A stretch of 34,842 bases of DNA, from the NCBI GenBank assembly GCA_944378225.1, contig CALWGE010000025.1, positions 1 to 34,842 of the forward strand, in the 5' to 3' direction. The DNA comes from an uncultured Merdimonas sp. (lineage in GTDB: Bacteria > Bacillota > Clostridia > Lachnospirales > Lachnospiraceae). The notes under the pieces are model-generated. The model was not told the DNA's origin. It made no database searches and saw only the letters and a program-made list of their open reading frames with translations. Below, one piece after another: positions 6,226 to 15,150 of the stretch. The first letter of the stretch is position 1; each line of letters begins with the position of its first letter. The translations under genes and the position numbers were made by a program.

Positions 6226-8421
6226 ATGTGGGAAGCATATTCGAAAGAGTTTATCAGAAAAAACCGGGCGACCGTCTTATCTGTACTTGCCGCCGCTTTT
6301 ATTTCTTCCCTGTTTCTGGCTTTGTTGTGTTGTCTTTTCTATAATTTCTGGAATTATGAAATTGAATCACTGGTTCTGGAGGAAGGAGACTGGCAGGGAC
6401 GTATTTCCGGAGTGCCTGAGGAAAGCAGGGTTTCTGAAATCGAGAATTTTGCCAATGTAAAAGCAGCTGCAGTTAATCAGAACTTGTCTGGCCCAGATGA
6501 CTTTGTGATTGACATCTGGTTTCAGGACATGAGGACTGTCTATCAGGATATGCCTCAGATAGCAGAACACCTGGAAATTCCTGAAAGTGCTGTGTCATAT
6601 CATGAAGTGCTTTTATCAAAATATTTTATTCATGATCCACGGGATACAGACCCGCCTTTGCTGCTGGGATTTTATGCGGCAGTGCTGGTGCTGGTATCCA
6701 TATCCCTGATACTGATTATTCACAATACGTTTGCTCTGTCTATGAATGCCCGGATTCGACAGCTGGGCATTCTTTCCAGCATCGGCGCGACGCCCGGGCA
6801 GATTAAGTTCTGCCTTTTCCGGGAAGCGGCGGTTCTCTGCGTTCTGCCTGTTTTGTTCGGAATACTGGCCGGAACTGCACTGAGTTTTGCTGCAATCCAG
6901 CTTGTCAACAGGCTTGCAGCCGGAATTCCCGGCAGACATGAAGCAGCTTTTACCTGTCATCCGGTGGTATGGCTGATTTCGCTCCTGGCAGCTTTTCTGA
7001 CAGTGCTGTTTTCTGCATGGCTGCCGGCATGGAAACTGAGCAGGCTGGGACCTCTTGATGCCATTCAAAATACCGGAGAGCTGCGGCTGAAAAGGAAGAA
7101 GAAAGCGGGTATTCTTTCACTGCTGTTCGGAGCCGAGGGAGAGCTTGCAGCCAATGCATTAAAAGCTCAGAAAAAGGCACTGCGCACTTCGTCTTTGTCA
7201 CTGACACTTTCTTTTTTAGGCTTTACTCTGATGCTGTGCTTTTTCACTCTTTCTGAGATCAGCACAAATCATACTTATTTTGAACGCTATCAGAATGTAT
7301 GGGATGTTTACGTTACTGTGAAGAATACCGGTATAGAAGAGTTAATGGAGACTGTGGATTTTTCGAAACTGGAGAACACAGACTGTGCCGTTTACCAGAA
7401 AGCAGAAGCATTCTGTTCTGTTCCGGAAGACAGTATCAGTAAGGAACTGAAAATGCCGGGCACAGAGGAGACTGTGGCTGAAAATCTGGTCAGAAACAGT
7501 GAGGGCTTTTATTCTGTCCCTGCTCCTGTGATTATTCTGGATGACAGCAGTTTTGCCGCATATTGCAGGAGTATAGGAGCGGAAACGGGAAAAACAGGGA
7601 GTATTATCCTGAACCGGGTTTGGGACAGCGTGAACAGTAATTTCAGATATAAGGACTATATACCGTTCCTCTCAGAAGATCAGGAAACTATCGTGCTGCA
7701 GAATGCAGAGCAGACAGGAGCTGTCGAAATACCTGTCCTCGCTTATACACAGGAACCACCCGTTTTAAAAGAGGAATATGAGAACTATGCCCTGGTTCAG
7801 TTCGTGTCTCTTTCTGCGTGGAAACAGATGGAAAGTGTGATCGGAAATGCAGGGACGGACACATATCTGCGCATTTTATCTGAAGACGGCAGGGAGCTGT
7901 CGGACCTGCAGAGAATAGAAACACAGATCTCCGCAATGCTGGGCTGCAGGTATGAATACGAGATGGAGAACCGTGTTCAGGAAAAAGCAGATAATGATGA
8001 AATGATGAAAGGATATAAGATGATTGTGGGAGCACTGTGCGTGCTGCTTGCCCTGATCGGAATTGCAAATGTATTTTCCAACACTCTGAGTTTTATACGG
8101 CAAAGGAAAAGAGAGTTTGCAAGATATCTGTCCATCGGCATGACACCGGCAGGCATGCGGAAAATGTTTTGTATAGAAGCTCTTGTGATTGCGGGTCGTC
8201 CGGTAGCGCTTACTCTTTTGCTTACTGCCCTGACAGCAGGGTATATGATAAAAGCCAGTTATCTGGATCCGAAAGAGTTCCTGGCGGCGGCTCCCGTTGT
8301 TCCGATTACAGTATTTATTCTGGCTATTTTCGGCTGTGTGACGCTGGCATATTATCTGGGTGCAAAAAAGATTATGAAATGCAGTCTGACTGAAGTACTG
8401 CGCAGTGACTGGATGATATAG
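6226..8421 (+). CDS. FtsX-type ABC transporter permease
   Basis: A 731-residue integral membrane protein. Predicted helices lie at about 15-40, 144-166, 198-226, 245-270, 322-346, 600-624, 655-680 and 690-712. There are two external domains: about 43-140 and a large one of about 250 residues (350-595). Two FtsX-like repeats are seen, the first with RIRQLGILSSIGATPGQIK and the second with RQRKREFARYLSIGMTPAGMRK, the coupling segments for the ATPase. This eight-helix, two-repeat layout is that of MacB/LolE-like double-FtsX proteins rather than the ten-helix BceB type with a single external domain. AGGAGG is at 6212-6217. The exported substrate is unknown. Confidence 0.9.
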   Translation: MWEAYSKEFIRKNRATVLSVLAAAFISSLFLALLCCLFYNFWNYEIESLVLEEGDWQGRISGVPEESRVSEIENFANVKAAAVNQNLSGPDDFVIDIWFQDMRTVYQDMPQIAEHLEIPESAVSYHEVLLSKYFIHDPRDTDPPLLLGFYAAVLVLVSISLILIIHNTFALSMNARIRQLGILSSIGATPGQIKFCLFREAAVLCVLPVLFGILAGTALSFAAIQLVNRLAAGIPGRHEAAFTCHPVVWLISLLAAFLTVLFSAWLPAWKLSRLGPLDAIQNTGELRLKRKKKAGILSLLFGAEGELAANALKAQKKALRTSSLSLTLSFLGFTLMLCFFTLSEISTNHTYFERYQNVWDVYVTVKNTGIEELMETVDFSKLENTDCAVYQKAEAFCSVPEDSISKELKMPGTEETVAENLVRNSEGFYSVPAPVIILDDSSFAAYCRSIGAETGKTGSIILNRVWDSVNSNFRYKDYIPFLSEDQETIVLQNAEQTGAVEIPVLAYTQEPPVLKEEYENYALVQFVSLSAWKQMESVIGNAGTDTYLRILSEDGRELSDLQRIETQISAMLGCRYEYEMENRVQEKADNDEMMKGYKMIVGALCVLLALIGIANVFSNTLSFIRQRKREFARYLSIGMTPAGMRKMFCIEALVIAGRPVALTLLLTALTAGYMIKASYLDPKEFLAAAPVVPITVFILAIFGCVTLAYYLGAKKIMKCSLTEVLRSDWMI

Positions 8422-8447
8422 GGACGTATCCTTTTCAAAATTACGGG

Positions 8448-8476
8448 TTGCTTTCTCAAATAATATTTAGTATTAT
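8448..8476 (+). promoter_or_regulatory. Sigma-A promoter of plsX
   Basis: TTGCTT (8448-8453) and TATTAT (8471-8476) are 17 bases apart, 65 bases before the plsX ATG. The leader after it contains CAGGT (8491-8495), able to pair with ACCTG (8511-8515), and CCTG (8512-8515), able to pair with CAGG (8526-8529) next to the AGGAGG. Whether this matters is unknown. No match to the FapR operator was found. Confidence 0.65.
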
Positions 8477-8540
8477 GATAAAGGACCTGGCAGGTGGTGA
8501 ATTTTGCCTGACCTGAGAGGGAGACCAGGAGGAAGAAATC

Positions 8541-9554
8541 ATGCAGGAAATGATAAAAGTTGCGCTGGACGCGATGGGCGGCGACAATGCTCCGGATGAA
8601 ATCATTAAGGGAGCAGTGGAGGCTGTCAGTCTACGGGAAGACATTAAAGTATTTCTTGTGGGAAAAGAAGAACTGATAAGGGAAAAATTGAAGGCTTATT
8701 CTTACCGGGATGAGCAGATTGAGGTTGTGAATGCAACTGAGATTATTGAGATGGCTGAGCCGCCGGTAGCAGCCATCCGGAAGAAAAAGGATTCGTCTAT
8801 CGTTGTGGGAATGAAACTTGTGAAAAACGGGCAGGCGGATGCTTTTGTGTCCGCGGGAAGCTCAGGGGCTGTGCTTGTGGGCGGACAGCTTCTGGTAGGA
8901 AGAATTAAGGGGATCGAAAGACCTCCTCTGGCACCTTTGATTCCGACGGAAAAGGGAGTATCCCTTTTGGTGGACTGCGGTGCGAACGTGGATGCAAGAC
9001 CTGCGCATCTGGTGCAGTTTGCAAAGATGGGCTCTATATACATGGAGCATGTAATGGGAGTAAAAAACCCTAAAGTAGCTATTGTAAATATCGGTGCTGA
9101 GGAAGAAAAAGGAAATGCTCTTGTGAAAGAGACCTTCCCGCTTCTTAAGGAATGCAGCGATATCAATTTCACCGGCAGTATCGAAGCAAGGGAAATTCCT
9201 CACGGACAGGCGGATGTAATTGTCTGTGAAGCATTTGCCGGAAATATTATTCTGAAGCTTTATGAAGGCCTTGCGGCAGTCCTGATCAGTAAGATCAAAG
9301 AGGGCATGCTGAGTACACTCCGCAGCAAGATCGGAGCACTTCTTGTGAAACCTGCTCTGAAGCAGACACTGAAGTCCTTTGATGTATCTGAGTACGGCGG
9401 AGCTCCGCTCCTGGGTCTTAATGGTCTGGTGGTCAAGACTCACGGAAGTTCGAAAGCGAAGGAAATACGAAATTCCATTATCCAGTGCGTCACATTTAAA
9501 GAGCAGCGGATTAATGATAAAATCAGAGAGAATATTTTAAGAGAGGAAGGATAA
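8541..9554 (+). CDS. plsX: Phosphate acyltransferase PlsX
   Basis: A 337-residue enzyme that converts acyl-ACP and phosphate to acyl-phosphate, the substrate of PlsY in phospholipid synthesis. The opening [20 protein letters not shown] is the PlsX signature, and later motifs ([48 protein letters not shown]) follow in family order. The ATG at 8541 has AGGAGG eight bases upstream. It is a peripheral membrane protein in the family. acpP follows after four bases, matching their shared pathway. In many Firmicutes rpmF lies directly before plsX, but here an ABC permease does, and plsX has its own promoter. Confidence 0.97.
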   Translation: MQEMIKVALDAMGGDNAPDEIIKGAVEAVSLREDIKVFLVGKEELIREKLKAYSYRDEQIEVVNATEIIEMAEPPVAAIRKKKDSSIVVGMKLVKNGQADAFVSAGSSGAVLVGGQLLVGRIKGIERPPLAPLIPTEKGVSLLVDCGANVDARPAHLVQFAKMGSIYMEHVMGVKNPKVAIVNIGAEEEKGNALVKETFPLLKECSDINFTGSIEAREIPHGQADVIVCEAFAGNIILKLYEGLAAVLISKIKEGMLSTLRSKIGALLVKPALKQTLKSFDVSEYGGAPLLGLNGLVVKTHGSSKAKEIRNSIIQCVTFKEQRINDKIRENILREEG

Positions 9555-9558
9555 GAAA

Positions 9559-9792
9559 ATGGAATTTGAAAAGCTGAAAGGGATTATTGCCGACGTTCTG
9601 AACGTTGATGAAAATGAGATTACGATGAATACTACATTTGTGGATGATCTGGGTGCTGATTCCCTGGACGTATTCCAGATTATTATGGGTATTGAGGAAG
9701 AATTTGATATCGAGATCGATCAGGAAGAGGCTGAAAAGATCGTATCTGTGGGAGATGCCGTAGACGAAATTAAAAAGGCGATGAATAATTAA
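9559..9792 (+). CDS. acpP: Acyl carrier protein
   Basis: A 77-residue acidic carrier of growing fatty acyl chains. The phosphopantetheine attachment serine is S35 in GADSLDVFQ, the usual DSL motif. It begins four bases after the plsX stop, and its ribosome binding site (GAGGAAGG) is inside the end of plsX. A hairpin with a T-run follows, which could keep acpP output higher than that of the downstream rnc-smc-ftsY genes. Confidence 0.97.
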   Translation: MEFEKLKGIIADVLNVDENEITMNTTFVDDLGADSLDVFQIIMGIEEEFDIEIDQEEAEKIVSVGDAVDEIKKAMNN

Positions 9793-9811
9793 GTCGCAGA
9801 AGATGAAATCA

Positions 9812-9870
9812 AAAGGCTGCAGCGGAGGTAGAAGAAGGAGAGCCGGATTCTATATCTGCGGCAGCTTTTT
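9812..9870 (+). terminator. Terminator-like hairpin between acpP and rnc
   Basis: AAAGGCTGC (9812-9820) pairs with GCAGCTTTT (9861-9869) with one G-U. After one mismatch the stem continues with GCGGA (9822-9826) and TCTGC (9855-9859). A loop of 28 bases separates the arms. The T-run at 9866-9870 is mostly in the stem, so termination is likely partial. Confidence 0.6.
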
Positions 9871-9890
9871 ATAAGGTAAGGGAAAAGCAT

Positions 9891-10574
9891 ATGAAACTGG
9901 AAGAACTGGAAAAAAAGCTTGGGTATCATTTTCAAAACCGGAGACTGCTGGAACAGGCGCTCTGCCACAGCTCCTATGCCAATGAGCGCCATATGGACAG
10001 GCTTTTGAACAATGAGAGACTGGAGTTTCTGGGCGATGCGGTGCTGGAACTGGCTACCAGTGAATATCTGTATCTGAATTATCCCCAGATGCCGGAGGGA
10101 GAGGCAACGCGTACCAGAGCAAGTATTGTCTGCGAGCAGACGCTGGCTCTCTGCGCCAGAGAACTGGGACTTGGAGAATGGCTGAGACTGGGAAAAGGTG
10201 AAGAGCAGACGGGAGGCCGAGAGAGAGATTCCATTACCTCAGACGCTATGGAAGCGCTTTTGGGAGCTGTTTATCTGGACGGTGGTTTTGCTAGTGCGAA
10301 AGAATTTGTGCATCGTTTTATCCTGAATGATATTGAACACAAAAAACTCTTTTTTGATAGCAAGACTATCCTTCAGGAAATGATTCAGAGTGAGACAGAG
10401 AAACCTCTTCACTACGAGCTTGTGAAGGAGGAGGGACCGGATCATAATAAGAGGTTTACGGTTCATGCCCTTCTGGAAAATGAAATCCTGGGGACAGGCA
10501 GCGGACGTACAAAAAAGGCGGCGGAACAGGAAGCTGCGTACCATGCGATTTTAAAAAGACGGAAAAACGGATAA
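9891..10574 (+). CDS. rnc: Ribonuclease III
   Basis: A 227-residue enzyme that cleaves double-stranded RNA during rRNA processing and RNA decay. The signature NERLEFLGDA is at residues 41-50, with catalytic acids E45 and D49. A second acidic pair occurs in SDAMEALLGAVYLDGG. The C-terminal double-stranded RNA binding domain (about 155-225) has the motif GSGRTKKAAEQEAA. The ribosome binding site is weak (AAGGTAAGG, 9873-9881). It lies upstream of smc with an 11-base gap, the order common in Firmicutes. Confidence 0.96.
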   Translation: MKLEELEKKLGYHFQNRRLLEQALCHSSYANERHMDRLLNNERLEFLGDAVLELATSEYLYLNYPQMPEGEATRTRASIVCEQTLALCARELGLGEWLRLGKGEEQTGGRERDSITSDAMEALLGAVYLDGGFASAKEFVHRFILNDIEHKKLFFDSKTILQEMIQSETEKPLHYELVKEEGPDHNKRFTVHALLENEILGTGSGRTKKAAEQEAAYHAILKRRKNG

Positions 10575-10585
10575 GGTCGTGAGAC

Positions 10586-13500
10586 ATGTATTTAAAAAGT
10601 ATTGAGGTGCAGGGCTTTAAGTCTTTTGCAAATAAAATTGTATTTGAATTTCATAACGGAATTACCGGCATCGTAGGCCCTAACGGAAGCGGAAAGAGTA
10701 ATGTGGCCGATGCTGTGCGCTGGGTGCTGGGTGAGCAGCGTGTAAAACAGCTGCGCGGCGGCAGTATGCAGGATGTTATTTTTGCAGGAACAGAAAACCG
10801 CAGGCCTCTGAGCTATGCCTATGTGGCCATTACCCTGGATAATTCCGATCATCAGCTGGCTATAGATTATGAGGAAGTTACGGTATCCAGGCGTCTTTAT
10901 CGTTCCGGAGAAAGTGAATATCTGATTAACGGTACTGTATGCCGGCTGAAGGATGTCAATGAGCTGTTTTATGACACCGGAATTGGTAAGGAAGGTTATT
11001 CCATTATCGGACAGGGACAGATCGACAGAATCCTGAGCAGCCGTCCGGAAGAATCCCGGGAACTTTTTGATGAAGCTACAGGAATCGTAAAATTCAAGCG
11101 CCGGAAAAATACGGCGCAGAAAAAGCTGGAAGAAGAAAAGCAGAATCTTGTCCGAATCAATGACATCCTGGCTGAGCTGGAAAAGCAGCTGGGACCGCTG
11201 GAAAAACAGTCAGAGACAGCAAGACAGTATCTGAAGAAAAAAGAAGCATTAAAACATTGCGATGTGAATATGTTTCTTCTGGAAACAGAACGCCTGCAGA
11301 AACAACTTTCTGAGCTGACGGAAAAAGCAGGAACAGCGCAGGCAAATCTGGATGAAACCAGCCTGGAATATGAGAAAATCAAACGGGAGCATTCCCGGAT
11401 TGAGGAAGAACTGGAAGAACTGAACGCCAGCCTGGATGCGGCAAGGGAAGCATCTTCGCAGAATGAGCTGAGCCGGCAGCAGATGGAGAATCAGATAGAG
11501 CTCCTGAAAGAGCAGATTAAGTCTGTACGTTCCGGTGAGGAACAGAAGCAGGGACGTCTGGCCGCTATCGGGGAGGATATTCTGGAGCGGCGTGAAACAA
11601 GAAAGCGATTTACAGAAGAGCAGAAACAGCTGGATGGCCAGCTTAAGGAAGTATCCGCTGCATCGAGAAAAGCAGGGGAGCAGTTAAGGAAGATACGTTC
11701 TCAGATAGACGGACTGAATCAGAAAGCTGAGCAGGGAAAGAATGCCATTATTGGCCTGCTGAATGAAAGAGCGTCTACCAAAGGAAAACTGCAGAGATAT
11801 GACGCCATGCAGGAGCAGGCGCAGATCCGCAGAAGTGAACTGACTCAGAAACTTCTGGAAGCAAAGACGAATGAGGAGCTGCACACAGAGTCCTTTGAGA
11901 AATACCGGAAAGAGCTCCAGGAAGTAAGTTCCCGGATACTGGAACTGACCGCTTCCCAGAGAGAAAAAGAAGAAGAGGCCGAAGGATTTCGCCGGCAGCT
12001 GGGTAAGCTGAACGAGGAGCTTGAAATCGGGCAGAGCGCTTTCCACAGGGAGTCTTCCAGACTTGAATCGCTGCGGAATATGGCAGAACGGTATGATGGC
12101 TACGGCAGCAGCATCCGCAAGGTGATGGAGCAGAAAGAAAAGAATCCCGGGATTCTTGGCGTGGTAGCAGATTTGATCCGTGTCGATCAAAAATATGAGA
12201 CTGCTGTGGAGACAGCTCTGGGAGGCAATATTCAGAATATTGTTACCGACAGCGAAGAGACGGCCAAGGAAATGATTGCATTTCTGAAACAGAACCGGTT
12301 CGGACGAGCTACTTTTCTGCCTTTGACCAGCGTGGGAAATAAAGATAATTTCCCAAAGAAAGAGGCGCTGCAGGAAAAAGGAGCGGTAGGGTTGGCCAGT
12401 TCTCTTGTGGAGGCAGATGAAAAATATGCGGGTATCATCAGTTATCTTCTGGGTCGGGTACTGGTGGCAGAGAAGATAGAGGATGCTATCCGGATTGCCA
12501 GAAAATTCAAATATTCCCTGCATATTGTGACTCTGGAAGGCGAGTACTTAAGTCCTGGCGGTTCCATGACAGGCGGTGCTTTCCGCAATTCCAGCAATCT
12601 GTTGGGGCGTCGCCGGGAACTGGAGCAGCTGGAGGAGAATGTGCGTCGTCTGGATCAGGATATGAAGGAAGCCAGACAGCGGATTGAAGAGCTGAAGGAA
12701 AAGCGGCGTGAAAGCCGGAGAAAAGCAGAAGAACTGAATGCCCGCCTGCAGGAGCAGTTCCTTCTGCAGAATACGGCAAAAATGAACGCAGATCAGGCGG
12801 AAGAACGTCTGAAAGAAATTGAAAAGAGTAATGAAAGCCTGAAAACAGAGCTTGCGCAGATTGAGGAACAGTTCCGGGATATTCAGAAGAGCCGGGAAAG
12901 TATAGCTGCAGAGCTGACAGAATCAGAGCAGCAGGAAAAGGAGACTGAAATCCGGATTACAGAAGCCCGGACCGAGCTGGAAGGACTGAAGGAGCAGGAA
13001 GCAGACTGCATACGCAGGGCTGAAGAGGTTCATCTGGAGGTGGCGAATCTTACTCAGAAAGCAGAGTTTGCGGCAGAAAATGTATCCCGTCTGGATCGGG
13101 AACTGGATCGTCTCCGTTCTGAGGAGGAAGAACTGAAAGCAGGTGTGCTGGAAGGCGGACGGGATGTTAAGGCAAAGGAAGAAGGAATTCTTGCCCTGAC
13201 AGGACAGATCGGACAGCTGGCCGGAAGAAGCGAGGAACTGGAACGGAGGACGGCGGAGCTTTCCGGAAAGAAAGAGGCGCTGCTTGGAGGACAGAAGGAA
13301 TTTTTTGCCAGAAGAGAAGAACTTTCTGAGCGGAAGAATCTTCTGGATCGGGAAGTTTTCCGCCTGAACAGCCAGAGAGAAAAGCTGGAAGAGGCAGCTG
13401 ACGCGCAGGCTTCATATATGTGGGAAGAGTATGAGCTTACCTATAATATGGCTCTGCCGCTGCGGGACGGAGAGTACACGGAACCGGCGGCGCTGAAGCG

Positions 13501-14146
13501 TCAGATTGCAGCCCTGAAGGATGAGATCCGGAAACTGGGCGATGTTAACGTAAACGCCATTGAAGATTATAAAAATATTTCTGAGCGTTATGAATTCATG
13601 AACACGCAGAGAAATGATCTGGTAAAGGCGGAAGAGACACTGCTTGGAATTATCAAGGAACTGGATATCGGCATGCGCCGGCAGTTTGAGGAGCAGTTTG
13701 CCAAGATTCGGGTGGAATTTGATAAGGCGTTCCGGGAACTTTTCGGAGGAGGAAAAGGAACGCTGGAACTGGAAGAAGAAGGAGATGTGCTGGAGGCAGG
13801 CGTCCGGATTATTGCACAGCCGCCCGGAAAGAAGCTCCAGAATATGATGCAGCTTTCGGGAGGAGAGAAAGCCCTTACAGCGATTTCCCTTCTGTTTGCA
13901 ATACAGAATCTGAAGCCCTCTCCCTTCTGTCTGCTGGATGAGATTGAGGCTGCTCTGGATGATTCCAATGTAGGACGTTTTGCGAAATATCTGCACAAGT
14001 TGACAAATAATACACAGTTTATTATTATTACACATAGGAAAGGAACCATGGAAGCAGCTGACCGTCTGTATGGAATCACTATGCAGGAAAAGGGTGTGTC
14101 TGCCCTTGTTTCCGTAAACCTGATTGAAGAAGACCTAGATGAATAA
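10586..14146 (+). CDS. smc: Chromosome segregation protein SMC
   Basis: A 1186-residue ATPase that with ScpA and ScpB organises and separates chromosomes. The N-terminal head holds the Walker A GPNGSGKSN (residues 31-39). Two long coiled coils (about 165-500 and 670-1000, rich in Glu, Lys, Gln and Arg) flank a hinge at about 510-665 with GGNIQNIV and the glycine-rich SPGGSMTGGAFR. The C-terminal head has the signature LSGGEKALTAISLLFAI and Walker B FCLLDEIEAALDD. The length is normal for bacterial SMC. scpA and scpB are not in the window. Confidence 0.98.
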   Translation: MYLKSIEVQGFKSFANKIVFEFHNGITGIVGPNGSGKSNVADAVRWVLGEQRVKQLRGGSMQDVIFAGTENRRPLSYAYVAITLDNSDHQLAIDYEEVTVSRRLYRSGESEYLINGTVCRLKDVNELFYDTGIGKEGYSIIGQGQIDRILSSRPEESRELFDEATGIVKFKRRKNTAQKKLEEEKQNLVRINDILAELEKQLGPLEKQSETARQYLKKKEALKHCDVNMFLLETERLQKQLSELTEKAGTAQANLDETSLEYEKIKREHSRIEEELEELNASLDAAREASSQNELSRQQMENQIELLKEQIKSVRSGEEQKQGRLAAIGEDILERRETRKRFTEEQKQLDGQLKEVSAASRKAGEQLRKIRSQIDGLNQKAEQGKNAIIGLLNERASTKGKLQRYDAMQEQAQIRRSELTQKLLEAKTNEELHTESFEKYRKELQEVSSRILELTASQREKEEEAEGFRRQLGKLNEELEIGQSAFHRESSRLESLRNMAERYDGYGSSIRKVMEQKEKNPGILGVVADLIRVDQKYETAVETALGGNIQNIVTDSEETAKEMIAFLKQNRFGRATFLPLTSVGNKDNFPKKEALQEKGAVGLASSLVEADEKYAGIISYLLGRVLVAEKIEDAIRIARKFKYSLHIVTLEGEYLSPGGSMTGGAFRNSSNLLGRRRELEQLEENVRRLDQDMKEARQRIEELKEKRRESRRKAEELNARLQEQFLLQNTAKMNADQAEERLKEIEKSNESLKTELAQIEEQFRDIQKSRESIAAELTESEQQEKETEIRITEARTELEGLKEQEADCIRRAEEVHLEVANLTQKAEFAAENVSRLDRELDRLRSEEEELKAGVLEGGRDVKAKEEGILALTGQIGQLAGRSEELERRTAELSGKKEALLGGQKEFFARREELSERKNLLDREVFRLNSQREKLEEAADAQASYMWEEYELTYNMALPLRDGEYTEPAALKRQIAALKDEIRKLGDVNVNAIEDYKNISERYEFMNTQRNDLVKAEETLLGIIKELDIGMRRQFEEQFAKIRVEFDKAFRELFGGGKGTLELEEEGDVLEAGVRIIAQPPGKKLQNMMQLSGGEKALTAISLLFAIQNLKPSPFCLLDEIEAALDDSNVGRFAKYLHKLTNNTQFIIITHRKGTMEAADRLYGITMQEKGVSALVSVNLIEEDLDE

Positions 14147-14202
14147 AAGATTCTGGCAGATTTTTGTGAACTGCCGGTTCTTATGACAGGGGGAAAGAGT
14201 AG

Positions 14203-15135
14203 ATGCCGGAAGAAAAGAAAGGTTTTTTCAGCCGACTGGTATCAGGTCTTGCCAAGACGCGGGCCAATATCGCAGCCGGAATTGACAATATTTTCAGCGG
14301 CTATTCAGCCATTGATGATGATTTTTATGAAGAGATAGAAGAAACCCTGATTATGGGGGATATTGGGATCAATGCCACAAACGCGATTCTGGAAGATCTG
14401 AAGCAGAAGGTTAAAGAGCAGAAGATTAAAGATCCGGTCGAGTGCAAGCAGCTTCTGATGGACAGTATCCGGGCGCAGATGCAGGTGGGAGAGATAGCTT
14501 ATCGCTTTGAACAGGAGAAATCAGTGGTCCTGGTCATCGGCGTGAATGGCGTCGGAAAGACTACTTCCGTAGGAAAGCTGGCCGGAAAACTGAAGGATCA
14601 GGGGAAAAAGGTGATTCTGGCAGCGGCAGATACTTTCCGTGCGGCAGCCGGTGAACAGCTGACAGAATGGGCTCACCGTGCAGGAGTGGATATTATCAGC
14701 GGCTGTGAGGGCGCGGATCCGGCTTCTGTAGTATATGATGCCGTATGTGCGGCAAAGGCACGGAACGCAGATGTTCTGCTTTGTGATACGGCAGGCCGTC
14801 TCCATAACAAGAAAAACCTGATGGAAGAATTGCGGAAAATCAACCGGATTATTGATCGGGAATTTCCGGATGCGTTTCGTGAGACGCTGGTGGTTCTGGA
14901 TGGAACCACAGGTCAGAATGCTCTGGAACAGGCCCGCCAGTTCCGGGAAGTGGTGGATATTACAGGTATTATCCTGACCAAGCTGGACGGTACTGCCAAG
15001 GGCGGAATTGCCGTAGCTATCGAATCAGAGCTTGGAATTCCGGTTAAGTATATCGGCGTAGGAGAAAGTATTGAAGACCTGCAGAAATTTGATGCAGATC
15101 AGTTTGTGAACGCATTATTTCACCAGGAGAAGTAA
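14203..15135 (+). CDS. ftsY: Signal recognition particle receptor FtsY
   Basis: A 310-residue GTPase that docks SRP-ribosome complexes at the membrane for insertion of membrane proteins. The N domain (about 15-95) is followed by the G domain: G1 GVNGVGKTTS (about 112-121), DTFRAAAGEQL, G3 DTAGRLHN, G4 TKLDGTAKGG, and the closing GVGESIEDLQKFD. The acidic A domain of proteobacterial FtsY is absent, as usual in Firmicutes; only a short N-terminal lead remains. It follows smc by 56 bases and precedes ilvA by 15, so the run rnc-smc-ftsY-ilvA is probably one transcript. Confidence 0.98.
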   Translation: MPEEKKGFFSRLVSGLAKTRANIAAGIDNIFSGYSAIDDDFYEEIEETLIMGDIGINATNAILEDLKQKVKEQKIKDPVECKQLLMDSIRAQMQVGEIAYRFEQEKSVVLVIGVNGVGKTTSVGKLAGKLKDQGKKVILAAADTFRAAAGEQLTEWAHRAGVDIISGCEGADPASVVYDAVCAAKARNADVLLCDTAGRLHNKKNLMEELRKINRIIDREFPDAFRETLVVLDGTTGQNALEQARQFREVVDITGIILTKLDGTAKGGIAVAIESELGIPVKYIGVGESIEDLQKFDADQFVNALFHQEK

Positions 15136-15150
15136 AGGAGAGACGAGAGC

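Noticed and set aside
2121..8421. Classical BceRS-BceAB bacitracin module
   Set aside because: The kinase has a 65-residue external loop and the permease has eight helices with two external domains, unlike BceS and BceB.
8477..8540. FapR operator before plsX
   Set aside because: The repeat ACCTG-G-CAGGT does not match the known FapR consensus and lies downstream of the promoter.
11684..12523. Long open frame on the minus strand (about 279 codons) inside smc
   Set aside because: The composition is typical of an antisense shadow, and smc is certain on the other strand.
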